Below, in pieces: positions 8,754 through 20,826 of a stretch of DNA of 64,000 nucleotides. The stretch is taken from contig BCGN01000004.1 of assembly GCA_001599295.1 (NCBI GenBank), forward strand, positions 620,346 to 684,345. Reading direction: 5' to 3'. Made by a program: the position numbers and the translations under genes. The notes under the pieces are model-generated. The model saw only the letters and a list, made by a program, of their open reading frames with translations. It was not told where the DNA came from and searched no databases. This stretch comes from Sporopachydermia quercuum (taxonomy: Eukaryota > Ascomycota > Sporopachydermiomycetes > Sporopachydermiales > Sporopachydermiaceae). The stretch's first letter is position 1; every line of letters starts with the position of its first letter.

Positions 8754-11118
8754 TCATATAATATTAACGGTTGTACCAGACCATTCCCAGGCTTTCATAA
8801 TTTCACCATTCACTACAACTGGAACGTTCCTAACTTCTGGTGTTTCACTGACATTCGTAACAGCAAAATTCCATATAAGAATCTTACGCGAATCTAAAAA
8901 TTCGTCATCAAATTTCAAGAGAGCATCTTTAGCTTGAACTTGTAAAACTTTCGATGAGACTTTTGAGTCATCACCTTTTTCTGCAGACACAATTGAAAGT
9001 AGTTTCCTTGTTCTTAAAAGTTCAATAATATCATTGGTAATTCTATTGACAGCCTGAATAACCTTTTCATCTTCATTTTCCAATTTTGGTCCACCAAAGG
9101 CTTCCCTATTCCGTAGCTGTGATGACTTTATGGCAACNACACCAATGTATATCATTGATAGAACTAATAGGAAACAAACAATAATTAGAAGGAAACTCTT
9201 GTTGACGCTCGCAATTCTTGCAAAGCCGAGGGAGCTTCTATCGATGGTGTATGCAATGGTAGAATTGATGTAAACTGAGCCGATATCGTAGAGCTTAATG
9301 TTGGCGGAGTTGACAATGTTCCCGAGGTTGTCGTAGAGCTATAAATTTTCAGTTGGTTAATAAACTATAAATCATAGTGGAAAAAAGAACCCTATATAAC
9401 AAGTGTCATAGGAATCAAACATTTTCTTGCCTTACTTGAATGTCGGAAAACGTAGACAATAATTCAGTGCCTCTATCAACTAATTCGCTAACTTTCGAAT
9501 CTTCCCAAGAGGATTTGATAGCTAACTTCACGCTATTCACAACTTCCTTCAAAGTAATGTCGGTTTCACGAATTTTTTGAAGTCTCTGNCCAACCGCTGT
9601 TCTCACTATATATACCATAGAATCAGCTACAACTGCAGAGTCCTCATCAGTATACAAATTTTTTGGTTTGGATTGCGTCAACTGTCGTATCAATTGAGAG
9701 ACTTGATCGTAGAATCTGCTCAATACTTCGGTAGTTGACTGATAATATGATAGGAGCAATTCTAAAGCAGAATCTTTTATTTTAATCAAATTGATTGCAA
9801 TGAGATAATATACCCAGCAAATGTTCTTTATTATAGGTTCAATGTGGTTTCCAACAAGATCTTGATACAAGTAACTGTAGATGAAAAAAGTAATGACTGA
9901 TGATAACATCAGGATACCTATTATGAGATCAAGGTTCCTAACAAGCATGTTTTCCTCTAAGTCTTTCAATTCATATGCGGACATAGAATCTAAGATCCTC
10001 CCATTACTGGTTTCGTCAGCCGAAACCTCGTTTGTTTCTTCTTCGATAGATTTTTTGGTCGCTGGTGTTCCTTGTTCTACAGTAGACTTAAGAAACGGGG
10101 CAGGAGCAGTTGCAGCAGGTAAATCTATAACAACGACATCATCATCAGCACCATCAGATCCATTTTCAAATTCAGGTACACTTTCAGATTGAGTAGATGG
10201 CATTTTATCTGGCAAAGGCTCTTCTCTCAGATAATCAGCTAAACTAACTTCCTTGGTTGACTCTCGAGGAGCTTCTGTTTGAGCGACAGGAGAATGCAGG
10301 GCAGCTTCTTTTCCAAATGGAACAGGTGATTCATGTACGGGTTCCTCCACCACTACAGAACTAATACTTGGATTTACCAGTTCTGGATTTTGAAGCTTTC
10401 TAGGACTGAAATGTTTCGTAACAAATGCTAAGTCATCATCAGGTTCACTTGGTGGCGTACTAGGACTATCAAACTTGGTTTGTTTCAATGTTGACTCTGT
10501 TTGCTGTTTCTTTGGCGCTAAGTCTTTAACAGGACCTTTTTCTGATTTTCTTTTTCTTGAAGAAACTTTCCGCTTTGAAGGTGAAACTGGTTCTTCTTCC
10601 AAGCCTAGTTTTTTAGTACCTGATGTTTTTCTAGGAGATCTTCTAACAGGGCTAACCGAATTTCTTGAACTAACTCTCTTTGATGGAGATCTTTCTCTAG
10701 TAGATCGTTTGGGTGCATGAAGCGTTTCTTCATTTTCCTCTTCAACCTTATGACTAGATCTTGCGACAGGAGATCTCGATCTTGTTCGTCTAGAAATAGT
10801 CTCCGGAGGAGCTAAACTAGGAGCTTCCTTAAGTTTCAATTCAATAGGCTCTTCTAGCTTGACATGCTTTCTAGATCTTGCTGGTGATCTTGATCTGCTT
10901 GGACGTTCATCAACTATCTCATTGCGATCTTCAACCTTGGTGACATGTTTACTATCTGATCTCAAAGGTACAATATGTTTATTGAAGAGTTGAAGCAGTT
11001 CTTTTTTCACTAGGCTTTTGGGAACATCAATTCCGTGCTCACTCAGAATACTATACAGTTCTGTTTTCCTAAGCCGCGAAGGATCAAAATCCGCACTTAA
11101 ATACTCTTGACTTTCCAT
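8754..11118 (-). CDS. SRC1: Inner nuclear membrane protein Src1/Heh1 (HeH-MSC family), spliced
   Basis: Exon 1 is 11118-9436 (561 codons) and exon 2 is 9338-8754; the product is 755 aa. The intron is 97 nt: donor GTAAGG, a TTATTAAC branch region and a TTTATAG acceptor, phase 0. Residues 11-50 form a helix-extension-helix DNA-binding domain (LRKTELYSILSEHGIDVPKS). A long Arg-Ser-Pro and acidic nucleoplasmic region with basic clusters follows. TM1 is at about 396-418. A lumenal domain of about 190 residues is interrupted by the intron. TM2 is near 610-628, followed by a C-terminal MSC winged-helix-like domain. Src1/Heh1 tethers chromatin (rDNA, subtelomeres) to the inner nuclear membrane and contacts nuclear pores. 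If the intron is kept, translation ends six residues past the exon with VRQENV, giving a one-TM form (see findings). Confidence 0.9.
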
Positions 11119-11811
11119 TATGTTATCCTTATAGCCGCTGAGATAAAAGTATCAAGCCAACAATTAAAAATTCACTCTTTTATTTTGAACTCAGTAGTCT
11201 AATACTTTGTCCACATAAGCAGTTGTCAATCATTCACTATATGATTTCATCAAATAAATTGTCAACACAACTGAAATGTAAGAATGAAATCATCAATTTG
11301 ATTAGTATATCTTATGTCCTCGAAATAATAAATCACATCCTGATCTTCCAAACAAATAAACAGGAAGCATAGCTCTCTCCCAAAAGGGAACTTGATTTGT
11401 TTTCCATTTGTTTACCTTTTNCAGGGTAAAAAAAACATAAGAAACAAATAGGGCAGGCCGAGACACAATGTAAATAGGGTTCAGAGCGACAGACAAGACA
11501 AGACAATACGGTTAAGGTTTATGTAAAGATTCAGAGTTCTGTACCGTTTAGGATGGAACTAAAAGAATTTGTTTGAAGGTGCATATTTATACATATTTAT
11601 GCATATGTAGGAGCACGGTTGATTAAGTATTCAGAAATTCAATATCCCAGTCCATTGTATAGATAACGGGAGTAGTTAGCTGTCAATAGATACGATGATA
11701 ACAGTTGATATTTCATGAGCATATTTTTGTATTAGAGAGTGTATGATAGGCCAGCTAACTGTAATTTGTGTTTTATTGAAAGAAATCAGTAGTCAGAATT
11801 TAGTCTTAAAA
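11119..11811. other. Divergent promoter region, SRC1 / VPS51
   Basis: About 0.7 kb between two divergent genes. The only longer frames have no ATG. No other feature is recognised. Confidence 0.45.
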
Positions 11812-12864
11812 ATGGAAGGAAGAAGTAGCACTATGGATGCTAGAACGCCAACTAGTAACGCAACAGGATCTTTGGGATTGTCATCAGAATCAGCAGGAAG
11901 AACAAATGAAGAAGTTCCAGCGATACAATTGATTAATCCACTAGGATTACCTGTAAAAGATGGGAAATTAAGTGCGAAAGAACACAGAAGTGCATTAAGA
12001 CAATACTACCGTTTAAAAGGAACTGGGGATACGGGTTCACCAACTGGGAATTTGGGGGATGGCTCAAGTATTTCTCTAACGTCGTCAAGATCGTCTCTTG
12101 AAGGAGGAGCGACTCCTTCGATTATAAGCAGTAGGAGGTCGATACAAAGAGATTTTAACGACAATGCTACATTTAGAGGTCGTAATAGCATAGGGTCAAT
12201 CAGTGAGGCAGATCCATCGGAGTTTGATACTAGTAGGAGCAATTCATCTATTTTTGCTTCAGAAGAAAACGTTACGATTGATCTTGAGGAAATAGAGCAA
12301 GATGGCTTTGACAAAGACGAATTGATAACTAAGATTTTAGAAAAGACGACATTGGGGAAATTATTATCAGTGCAAAATCAACTTTCGGGAGAAATCCGGT
12401 CGTTGAATAGTGAGCAAAAGTCCCTGGTATATAACAACTATTACAAATTGATTGCTGCCTCGGATAGTCTGAAGAAAATGGAAGAAGATATGTCTAACAG
12501 ACTTCCTGATACTAATCATTTGAAAGGGTTACTCTCAGATATATCAAACCAAGTTCAAGCTTTGAAGAAGATGCCCGATCCATTGAAAGGGTTGATTCGT
12601 AGTTCTACGGATAAAGAATCTTCGGCAGAACCAACAATTACGCTTTTACTATCAATTTTGAACTCTGAGAAAGATGATCCCGATCAATGTAAAAAATTGA
12701 ATGTGGATATAGATTATCTTGAAGGTTTGGTAGCAAGTCTAGATGACAATCAGCATTCGGTGTACAAACAACAATTGGAGAATTTCATGATCAAAGTAAA
12801 GAAAGATATACCAACGATTAACGAACAAAACGAATCACAAATATCCCTTCCACTTAATAATTAA
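11812..12864 (+). CDS. VPS51: GARP complex subunit Vps51
   Basis: Single exon, 350 aa from the ATG at 11812; an in-frame ATG at 11743 would add 23 hydrophobic residues and cannot be ruled out, but the later start gives a more usual hydrophilic N-terminus. Residues 56-70 read KEHRSALRQYYRLKG, matching the short N-terminal motif by which Vps51 binds the SNARE Tlg1. The Vps51/Vps67 domain follows at about 180-270 (LLSVQNQLSGEIRSLNSEQ, then LVYNNYYKLI and the SDSLKKME helix), a coiled coil that assembles with Vps52, Vps53 and Vps54. GARP tethers endosome-derived vesicles at the trans-Golgi. The protein is about twice as long as the 164-aa S. cerevisiae Vps51, mainly through a Ser/Gly-rich linker between the two motifs and an extra C-terminal part. 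Confidence 0.88.
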   Translation: MEGRSSTMDARTPTSNATGSLGLSSESAGRTNEEVPAIQLINPLGLPVKDGKLSAKEHRSALRQYYRLKGTGDTGSPTGNLGDGSSISLTSSRSSLEGGATPSIISSRRSIQRDFNDNATFRGRNSIGSISEADPSEFDTSRSNSSIFASEENVTIDLEEIEQDGFDKDELITKILEKTTLGKLLSVQNQLSGEIRSLNSEQKSLVYNNYYKLIAASDSLKKMEEDMSNRLPDTNHLKGLLSDISNQVQALKKMPDPLKGLIRSSTDKESSAEPTITLLLSILNSEKDDPDQCKKLNVDIDYLEGLVASLDDNQHSVYKQQLENFMIKVKKDIPTINEQNESQISLPLNN

Positions 12865-13028
12865 TGTATATAGTACATACTGTGGAATATGGAACTCTCT
12901 CAGCCCTCCCATAATAAGGTATTCCATAGTTGTTTTTCTGAGTCTAATGTATATGAATACAAATGTATCAAGCGCGTAAGTATCATTATAAGACTCCAAA
13001 TTGATAAATCATATGAATGCTAATAACA

Positions 13029-13253
13029 TCATGGTGATTTCTTGAAATATGAGGATTTAGATGCAAAGTCAACTGAGTAATCTAAGACCCATTCTCCACA
13101 ATCCAAGTACTTCTTAGCAACAGATTTGATGTTTTCTTCAGGAATCAAATCTATCCTAGGCGAGTAACCGGAAATTCTTTTTATCCCTGCTAGTCCAGCT
13201 GAAACCAGCAATAAATCAGCCGAATAATGTACAATCTTTCCAAGGGATGGCAT
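13029..13253 (-). CDS. ATG44: Mitofissin Atg44 (DUF1748 family)
   Basis: A 74-aa single-exon gene. The family signature is complete: SLGKIVHYSADLLLVSAGLAG near the N-terminus, KRISG, and KKYLDCGEWVLDYSVDF with a C-terminal SSYFKKS. Atg44/Mdi1 (mitofissin) is a small mitochondrial intermembrane-space protein that binds lipid membranes and drives the mitochondrial fission needed for mitophagy. The length equals the S. cerevisiae protein (73 aa). It is convergent with VPS51, with about 160 bp between the stops. Confidence 0.93.
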   Translation of the reverse strand: MPSLGKIVHYSADLLLVSAGLAGIKRISGYSPRIDLIPEENIKSVAKKYLDCGEWVLDYSVDFASKSSYFKKSP

Positions 13254-14255
13254 CTTCTTTCAGNACAAAAATTCTATCCAACCAACTTGTAAGCGATGAA
13301 ACCTTTGAGCAATGGTAAATCTAATATATTCTATCTGTTAGACACCATAATTGATTGTGAGTAATGTAATAAAATCAAAAAATTCAAGCTAAACAATTTC
13401 CATATTTTTAGTCTCACTGTANTAATCACTTTACGTGATCACCGTTCTTGATTCATTCATTTAATAAGACAAGATGGTGGAGGCAACTTCTAATAAGAGT
13501 AATTAATCTGACAACTTCTTCAATAGTCCTTTGAACTTACTTCTTATATTTTAGATGAAAACTAAAAGTTTCTAACCAATTTAAAGTAGTATGAACATAT
13601 TCAATTAAGAGTGTACTACCTTTCTCTCTTTCCTCTTATTATTGTGCACTTTTGAACCTGCGCCATAAGCAATAATATACTCACAAGAGATCGATCTTAC
13701 CCTTTCCGTTATGCGACCACCCGTAAGCAACCTTCATTTGCTTCAAGAAGATGCTGATCCTTGATGATTACCTAATCAGGTCTAAAGAAACTAGATTTCG
13801 GAAACAATCTCGAAATGAATCTATCTTCCCTTCTAGTAAATATGCTAACTAGTCTTGAATAGGTAATTAATTGCATTCAAGTGAAAATATCAGTCGGCAC
13901 AGGGCAAGGAATATGATAACTTGTATAACCAATGGCCTAACTAAATCAGCATAATGCTGCTGGTTTGGAGTCAACAAGTCAGAATTAACAGTAATTTGGT
14001 TTGGCTTGAAGTTTAGAATGTTTCCAATCTTTGTTGAGTCAATTATGATGTTTACTGGTTACGAAAACGAACTGAGCATTGGACAATGTCTCTATGTGGA
14101 AGCAATTGCTACTTCCAGCTAGCACCTATAAAGTAAGAAATACCAGAATAATACTTTGGAACTCAACTCCACAATGTCTATTGATAACTAAAAAACTTGG
14201 AAAAATAAAGAAAAGAATATAACGAACTAAAATGACAAAAACATGAAAAGACTCT
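13254..14255. other. Intergenic stretch upstream of ATG44
   Basis: About 1 kb between the ATG44 start and the 3' end of the permease gene; both genes read on the minus strand. No gene is seen; it should contain the ATG44 promoter and the permease 3' end. Confidence 0.45.
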
Positions 14256-15941
14256 TTAATACAAGAATTTATATGCAAAAGCAGCAAAACCAGATGTCGG
14301 TAGAGGGTTGTTAATGTTTTCTTCTATCTCTTCCTTATCAATGATTTCCTTACCACTAAATAAATCTGCCTCAGTTGACTTTCTGAACTTAGTCTTCTTG
14401 TAGAATTTCCAAAAGAAATATAGAACAAAGAAGAAAACATCAGCGAAGTAGTATGTAAACAAGCCCGAAACTGTGAATTTTCCTGGGAAGAAAATATGGA
14501 AACCTGAAAAAAACAGGATAAGAATAGCTAAAAACATTCCGAAGTAAGCATGATATGGTGACATGTTAAATGGAGCATTGTAGTACAAGTTCTTGTAACC
14601 AACTCCTTGATCAATGACAGCTTTCCTAAATCTTAAGTATGTGTAGAAAGTACATACATATAGAATAAGCATAGCAGTAGTTCCAAGATTAACAAACCAA
14701 TTGAAAACTTCAACAGTGCTGTTAGAAGTGGTCAAAAAACTCACACAAGAGATAAGACTGACCAATAAAACACAGTAAATCGGAACACCATTCTTGAGAC
14801 ATTTAGCAAGTATCTTTGGAGCGTAACCTGCCAAAGATAACGAATAGAAGGCACGAGACGAGCTATAGACATAAGTATTACCACAGGACCAAGCAGAAGT
14901 CATGATCAAAGCATTGATTAATTGATCTAAACCTTTAACGCCTAAAGTCTCGATACCCATAACCCATGGAGACATACCAGCACCGGATGCACCATTTTCA
15001 TANGCTTCCAGAAGTAAAGGGTTATTTGAGGCACATAAGGTGTTCATGAAGAAGATACCTAAAACATAAAAAAGAACAATACGGATGTAAGCCTTTCTAC
15101 CACCAGCAGGAATAACCTTTCTTGGATGTTGGACTTCACCAGCAACCATCATTAAAACATCAGCACCACCAACGGCAAAAGCAGCGTAAATAAGAACTGA
15201 CCAGAAAGCAAGGAATTTACCAGTATTACCAGGAACGAGATATTCATGAACTAATCCACCTTGCTTCCAGTTACTGAAACCATATGCATGATGTTGAGGA
15301 TTGGCACCACACATTGTGATCAGAGTGAAAAGCATTAAACCAACAATGAGTAATACCTTGAATGAACAACCAATGAATTCAGATTCCCCATAGTATTTAA
15401 CAGCAGAAATNTTCAAAACAAGTGATAATACAATTGAAATAGCAATCCAAGCCCCAGGGTTGATGTCTGTCCAATATCCAATAACACCAGCTACTGCTGT
15501 GAATTCAATACAAACGAACATCGTGGCACCATAAGCGTACATCCATCCAACAGAAAAACCAAGAGCTGGATCAACCCATCTCGCAGAGTAATGGAAAATT
15601 GAACCGTTGATAGGTAACCAGGAACACATCTCTGCAATACATAATAATAATGACCACATAACGAAAATAGCGTAGATAAAGAAACCAACCAATAAAGGAA
15701 CTGGACCAGCATTGATCAGAGGTGTAGACACACCAATGAAAAGACCAGTTCCAATGGCACCTCCAATAACAATCAAACTAACATGTCTTGGATTTAAACC
15801 TCTGTGGGTTCTCCCATGAGTCTCTGGATCCCATCTATCATGAAAATCATTTGGTACTGAGGTGGGAATGATTGGAACAATTACACTCCCCTCCGATACT
15901 GAATCAGTATTCACCAACACGGCTTCTTTTGTAGAATCCAT
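14256..15941 (-). CDS. Amino-acid permease of the yeast AAT (YAT) family
   Basis: Single exon, 561 aa, with about 12 hydrophobic segments. The first membrane segment carries the APC superfamily motif HVSLIVIGGAIGTGLFIG (about residues 53-70). Other family landmarks are FAVGGADVLMMVAGEVQHPRKVIP and SAWSCGNTYVYSSSRAFYSLSLAGYAPK. Both termini are hydrophilic and cytosolic; the N-terminus has several Ser/Thr and Lys residues usable for phosphorylation and ubiquitin-driven endocytosis. It should be a plasma-membrane proton-coupled amino-acid importer. I cannot set the substrate (general, proline-like or dicarboxylic) from sequence alone. Ns occur at 15003 and 15411. The upstream region has several GATAAG sites, consistent with nitrogen control. 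Confidence 0.9.
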   Translation of the reverse strand: MDSTKEAVLVNTDSVSEGSVIVPIIPTSVPNDFHDRWDPETHGRTHRGLNPRHVSLIVIGGAIGTGLFIGVSTPLINAGPVPLLVGFFIYAIFVMWSLLLCIAEMCSWLPINGSIFHYSARWVDPALGFSVGWMYAYGATMFVCIEFTAVAGVIGYWTDINPGAWIAISIVLSLVLXISAVKYYGESEFIGCSFKVLLIVGLMLFTLITMCGANPQHHAYGFSNWKQGGLVHEYLVPGNTGKFLAFWSVLIYAAFAVGGADVLMMVAGEVQHPRKVIPAGGRKAYIRIVLFYVLGIFFMNTLCASNNPLLLEXYENGASGAGMSPWVMGIETLGVKGLDQLINALIMTSAWSCGNTYVYSSSRAFYSLSLAGYAPKILAKCLKNGVPIYCVLLVSLISCVSFLTTSNSTVEVFNWFVNLGTTAMLILYVCTFYTYLRFRKAVIDQGVGYKNLYYNAPFNMSPYHAYFGMFLAILILFFSGFHIFFPGKFTVSGLFTYYFADVFFFVLYFFWKFYKKTKFRKSTEADLFSGKEIIDKEEIEENINNPLPTSGFAAFAYKFLY

Positions 15942-18900
15942 TGTTTAAGATTTATGTGTGGTATTTGTTGTTGTATGTGCAGATAATAAAAAATTATCAA
16001 AATTAAATAAAGTTGATAGCCTTTTTATTCAGCCGATCCTTTTTGGTTTGACGGGGTAGGAAGAAAATGTTATAAAAAACCTTACTCTAACAATTCTCTA
16101 TAGCCAGCTACTTTGAATTAGTTGAATAAAGAATAATCTGCTTGAAGTTGTTAGCTGCAGCAGTTGATTGGAATGATGATGAGTTATTTAATTTCCAATA
16201 AAAATGAAAACTTGAAATGAATCAATCACGATGGAAAAGGCATGGATAGTCGACTTTATTTATATAAGAAGTTACTTCAAAGAAAAGAAATTGATAGACT
16301 AATCTTATGCATCAAGAGTATATGTCAACTACAATAAGAAGGTTGAGGGTTAGATAAGATATTAGAAGTTCGCTAAAACTACTTACAACAACTGCAGTTA
16401 ACAACCCTTTGTAAAATATAAAAGTGCAATCGAAAGAGAGAAATCAGATGAATATGACTTCATTATGAAAGATCCAGTTTATATCCAACAATGAGTTTTT
16501 TTATTTACCTGTACTGATGAATCAACTCGATAAGAAAACCTTATAGCTTGAAAATTGTTCCACAAAAGACGTTCAACTTTAATTAACTTATCACTAATAA
16601 AGTCAAACTATATTCTGCGAATGTCATTCAAAATAAAAGAACTTTAACTATTATTTCTGAACGGCGATACACTATCTTTTTGATAATCTTGACAGAGGAC
16701 TTTTTGAAACAATCAATTAAAGTGCGAGATCATCAATATTTTCTGCAATAAATCACTGGTTCTTAGACAGTAAAATTTAACAAACTTGCATAATTTTTCA
16801 CCGAGAAAAAAAGCCGTTCTAGATGAAATTTTAGCCTCATTCATAGCCTTTAACTTATCCCAAATAAGGTATTAGAATCAAAGCTATGGAGCTAAAACGA
16901 TTTAAGGTTTTGAAGTTGATAATATTGACCTATTCAGTGTAGAAACGTTTTTATAGTTGCGCTTTCTGTTGCAAATTTGGGAAACCGTTTATGAATGAAG
17001 GCTTCCATTTACAGAATTCTCCAGTGCAATTTAAAAAGCATTGAATAGAACAGTAGTAGACTGAAGATCGCTTAGGAGTACCATAAATAAATTCTATATG
17101 ATGATCATCATAGTATAATTTACGTGGTTGCATTTCTACATAGATAGATCCCTTGACAAAACTCGTACCCTGTAGAGACATTGATGTACCCTTAGTATTA
17201 AAGGATCAGTTGATAGATAGAACTTGATGAAAATATGTAGGGAGAATAAATTGTTAGATTGTACATTGATTGAGGTTTTACTTCTGATTTGCCCCATGCT
17301 TTCTTTGATTTCATGTAGTATGATATTTTGAGATGAAGATATAGAAGTAGATATGGAGTTCAATAGAAATAGGCAAACAATTACAATAGATTGAGTACAA
17401 TATTTACATAAATTTCAAATGATGTATGTATACGAGACTAATTATTTATTTCGGGAAGTCACGACAGTGATCAAATTTAGTTGATGAGAACCTCATACCT
17501 CTTGTTTCCTAAATTAATTCTATTCTGTATATGTTATGAATGTGTGATTCCTTGAAGAGCTGAGAAAAATCTGTCAAACACTCGCAATAATATTGGAAAT
17601 ACTCAACTTTAATCATTAACTAACTGTTGACAACAACAGTTGATTAATGACCTTTGCAGCTCAGAGAAGAATTGTTCTATTTCTTTAATTGTTTTGAAAT
17701 TACAGAAATTGGGTTCTTTTGTTAATTGTAGCTTGCTTGTATAAATGCAAATATGAACTTTTTTCATTTCAAAGTGAGCAAAATAAACCTTATTTAGGTA
17801 GAAAGAAGGCCTTGCATTAGAAGGCATTAAACGTAAACTGTATTTCCCAGAAAGGAATTTGAAATGTTATAAATGAATGAACATATGAAGGGAGCAAGCA
17901 ATTTAAAGCCCAGCATCAGGAACTATTGTAGAATAGTGGAACATACAAATCATTCAATAGATAAAAATATCACAACAGAATTTGACCTTCAAGCTATTAA
18001 AGGAAGAAGCAGACATCTTTATTTCTTACTAACTGTTCATCATTAAATTTTCTGTTCAGCAATAAACAGCTGCCAAGGATTATGTATCCAGAGAAAATAA
18101 ACAATAATTTCATACTTATTCAAAAACATAGATTTTTCATTCTACAAATTCTGATTTTAGAAGTGATGAGCTTTATACTGTTGTCAGTTCTTATACCGGA
18201 AACAGTTTGAGCTACATTAAGTTGATATGATTGATAATTAGTCACACATATTGTTTTCAACCCCACTAACAAAAACAGACTTGTTTTCGATGTCTGAAGG
18301 TTTTGAGTTTATAAAATCAACACTTGGTTGCAAAAAATAAGGGTTTAGACTGTGTCCTCACAAGCTCATCAAGAGTCTCGGGAAGACGATAGTAAAAAGA
18401 ATTGTGTCGCAAATGTCCAAAACTCAACAGTAAACATAGTTGGAGAAGAATTCAGGCCACTACTCTCGAACAATATGGAATAATAAANTTTNTATTTCAA
18501 TAGTTTTTATTTTATTTGTTAACCAGAAAGACGATTTTGAAGATTCTGAAAGTTCATTATTAAACCAATCTTTCCGGAGCTGTAGCAGCAGAGAAAATTT
18601 AGGCTTACACTATGGAACCCGCTTTTAATCAGTAATGCTAGCTGAATGAACATCGACTTTTTACCTTTTTATGAAAGGTAGGGAAAATTTATCGAAAGCA
18701 TGATGCATTAACAAATCATGAGACATTTTAGTTATTAGGACACTCCTTATAGATTTGCTAACTTTTCGGCGATCAACTATTAATAATCTTGCTTTGCGCC
18801 TTTACAAAGTGAATAAATCAGTAGCAAAGGGGGTTTCAGTATTTCTTTAATTGACTCATTAAGAGCTCAAGCTTCTCCAATTGTTTCTGTTTGATCCTGA

Positions 18901-20826
18901 TAAAAGGCAGGTTCAAACCATTGAAATTACTAAAACGCTAACAATTCACCCAAGTTTAAAACTTATCATGCATCTTCAGCTTCTATACACATTGTACAAT
19001 ATAAATGCTACCTTTATATTGTACTATTCAAACCGAACAAATAATAACTATTCTAAAATTCAACAATTCATCCTTNAAATATACTTATTGAAAAAAAAAA
19101 GAAGACAAAAAGACATTAGAGTTCATTCGCTCCTGCAGGAACATAAACACGCATAAACTTAACATCTTAGATAAATACTGTTTTTGTTTTGCAAGTAACT
19201 GATCCCGAGCAAGCAAATAGACGTCTCTAGGGATATCCTTGCACCCTCAAAAACCGTATTTTTCGTATTATGTGTTTTCATTCATAATCTTTTGAATTCT
19301 CCAGCAATTTTCGTAAACACTGTTTGAATTGAGTAGGAAATGTGCCTATAGTTCAAGGACACTTCATTGTAAATGTCAAAATGTTCAATCATTCTCATTC
19401 ATACGTACAATTGTTTTCGTAATTCACAAATGATTGAGATATCTGAATGTCACTTATCTAACTTTTTACCCTCGCCTATAGAACCAGCTTAAACCTTAAT
19501 CTTAATGGGGTCAAACTTCAAGCTTTTATTTTCGCACTGAAAGCTTTTAGCCAGATGCTATCCTTCGTCGTTAGTTGTAGTTTTTACTTTCACTGATTGC
19601 TAGTCTAGCAGCAACTCACAAGATAGAAAACTGAAAAAAGTTTATTGCACGGCAGATGAGCTTTTAAGATTGAAAATATTTATTGAAGATTACCATAAAC
19701 GACAAAAGGGATGGACGATAAGAAATTTTAAAAGATGTATCTGATGTGGTGTTCAAATAGGAAATTATTTGATTATCAATGTCAAAAAGACGTGCTTGTG
19801 GGGGCCGGACGAATCGTAGAAGTCAATGAACGGAAATAGCATGTTTTGGTAGAAGTTCTTTTATTTGTAGAATATTTGATCGAAAGTGGGCTCGTTCCAA
19901 AAAACCGAATCGAACAAACTGGTCACATTCTGTGGTAATAGACTGTTTCGCTTAATCTTTCGCGCTGTTTCCTATATTAGTTAATAAATTTTAAGTCATA
20001 ATTGACAATAATTACTGAAGAGCCTGCTCGCTTATNATTTCTATTGCACCAAGAAGAGTATAAGTTTCACTATGTTTTCAGCAGAATACTTAGGCACACG
20101 ATATAGTTCTACCGGTGACTTGCCTTTAATGAGATAAATTGAACAATGATTAACTAAGTAAAAAAGTCACAAATGAAATAAAAACTAAATTATCTCTCTC
20201 ATCAACCAGGATTTAGGATAAACAATTGATAAGCCGTACGAATATGGGAGGAATCTCTAATACCTTTGTCAAAATCAAAAATCTCGAGTTGTTTTAGGTT
20301 GCATGTAGTCATGCACAATAATGCATTAAATGACACCTTGCATTAAGTGTTTTTAAAACACACACACACTAGTTTCTAAATGTCCTTTAGATTTGAAAGT
20401 AGGGACCCATTCCTAATTGTCTTGAAACTCTATAAATTGAATGTTCAGATTAGAAATTGGCTTCCATGATCACAGAATTTTGGCATTGGGATTCATGTTA
20501 TTAGTAATCATTTTATCCATTTTACATTCCAAAGTAAAGTTTTCACTTTGACAATAATTTTCTCGGACTTTATTATTATATTATTATAGAGTATACTTCG
20601 CGTCTCTTCTTAGTATCAAAGGATACTCTCCGTAATTCTACAATCGTTTCCGAAATTGCTATTACCTGTCAAAGGTTTTCGTGCAATTTGATCTAATCAA
20701 AACAAACAACAAACTAAAGAATATTATGATCAATGATATCTCATAAATCATATAAACTTACTATGGTTCCTATTAGCACCTTATATCAAAAGAATCTGCG
20801 GTATAAATATAGAGTATTATTTCAAA
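15942..20826. other. 4.9-kb stretch without a convincing gene
   Basis: The longest gap in the window. All ATG frames are short and compositionally like noise. A CA dinucleotide run lies near 20356. Two short segments look slightly protein-like (minus strand about 18330-18410 and plus strand about 18530-18628) but have no start, no splice signals and no recognised family. No tRNA, transposon ends or long inverted repeats were found by eye. It could be a long regulatory region for the permease, a non-coding transcript, a replication origin or a centromere-like region. Confidence 0.5.
16353..16859. promoter_or_regulatory. Cluster of four GATAAG sites upstream of the permease
   Basis: GATAAG occurs at 16353-16358 and 16529-16534, and its reverse complement CTTATC at 16587-16592 and 16854-16859, about 0.4-0.9 kb upstream of the permease ATG. 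GATA factors (Gln3/Gat1 type) bind this core and activate nitrogen-scavenging permeases when good nitrogen sources are scarce. In DNA of this composition fewer than one site per kb would be expected by chance. Assigning it to the permease is inference. Confidence 0.4.

Noticed and set aside
11302-11496. 64-codon minus-strand frame between SRC1 and VPS51
   Set aside because: It starts at TTG, contains an N and shows no domain.
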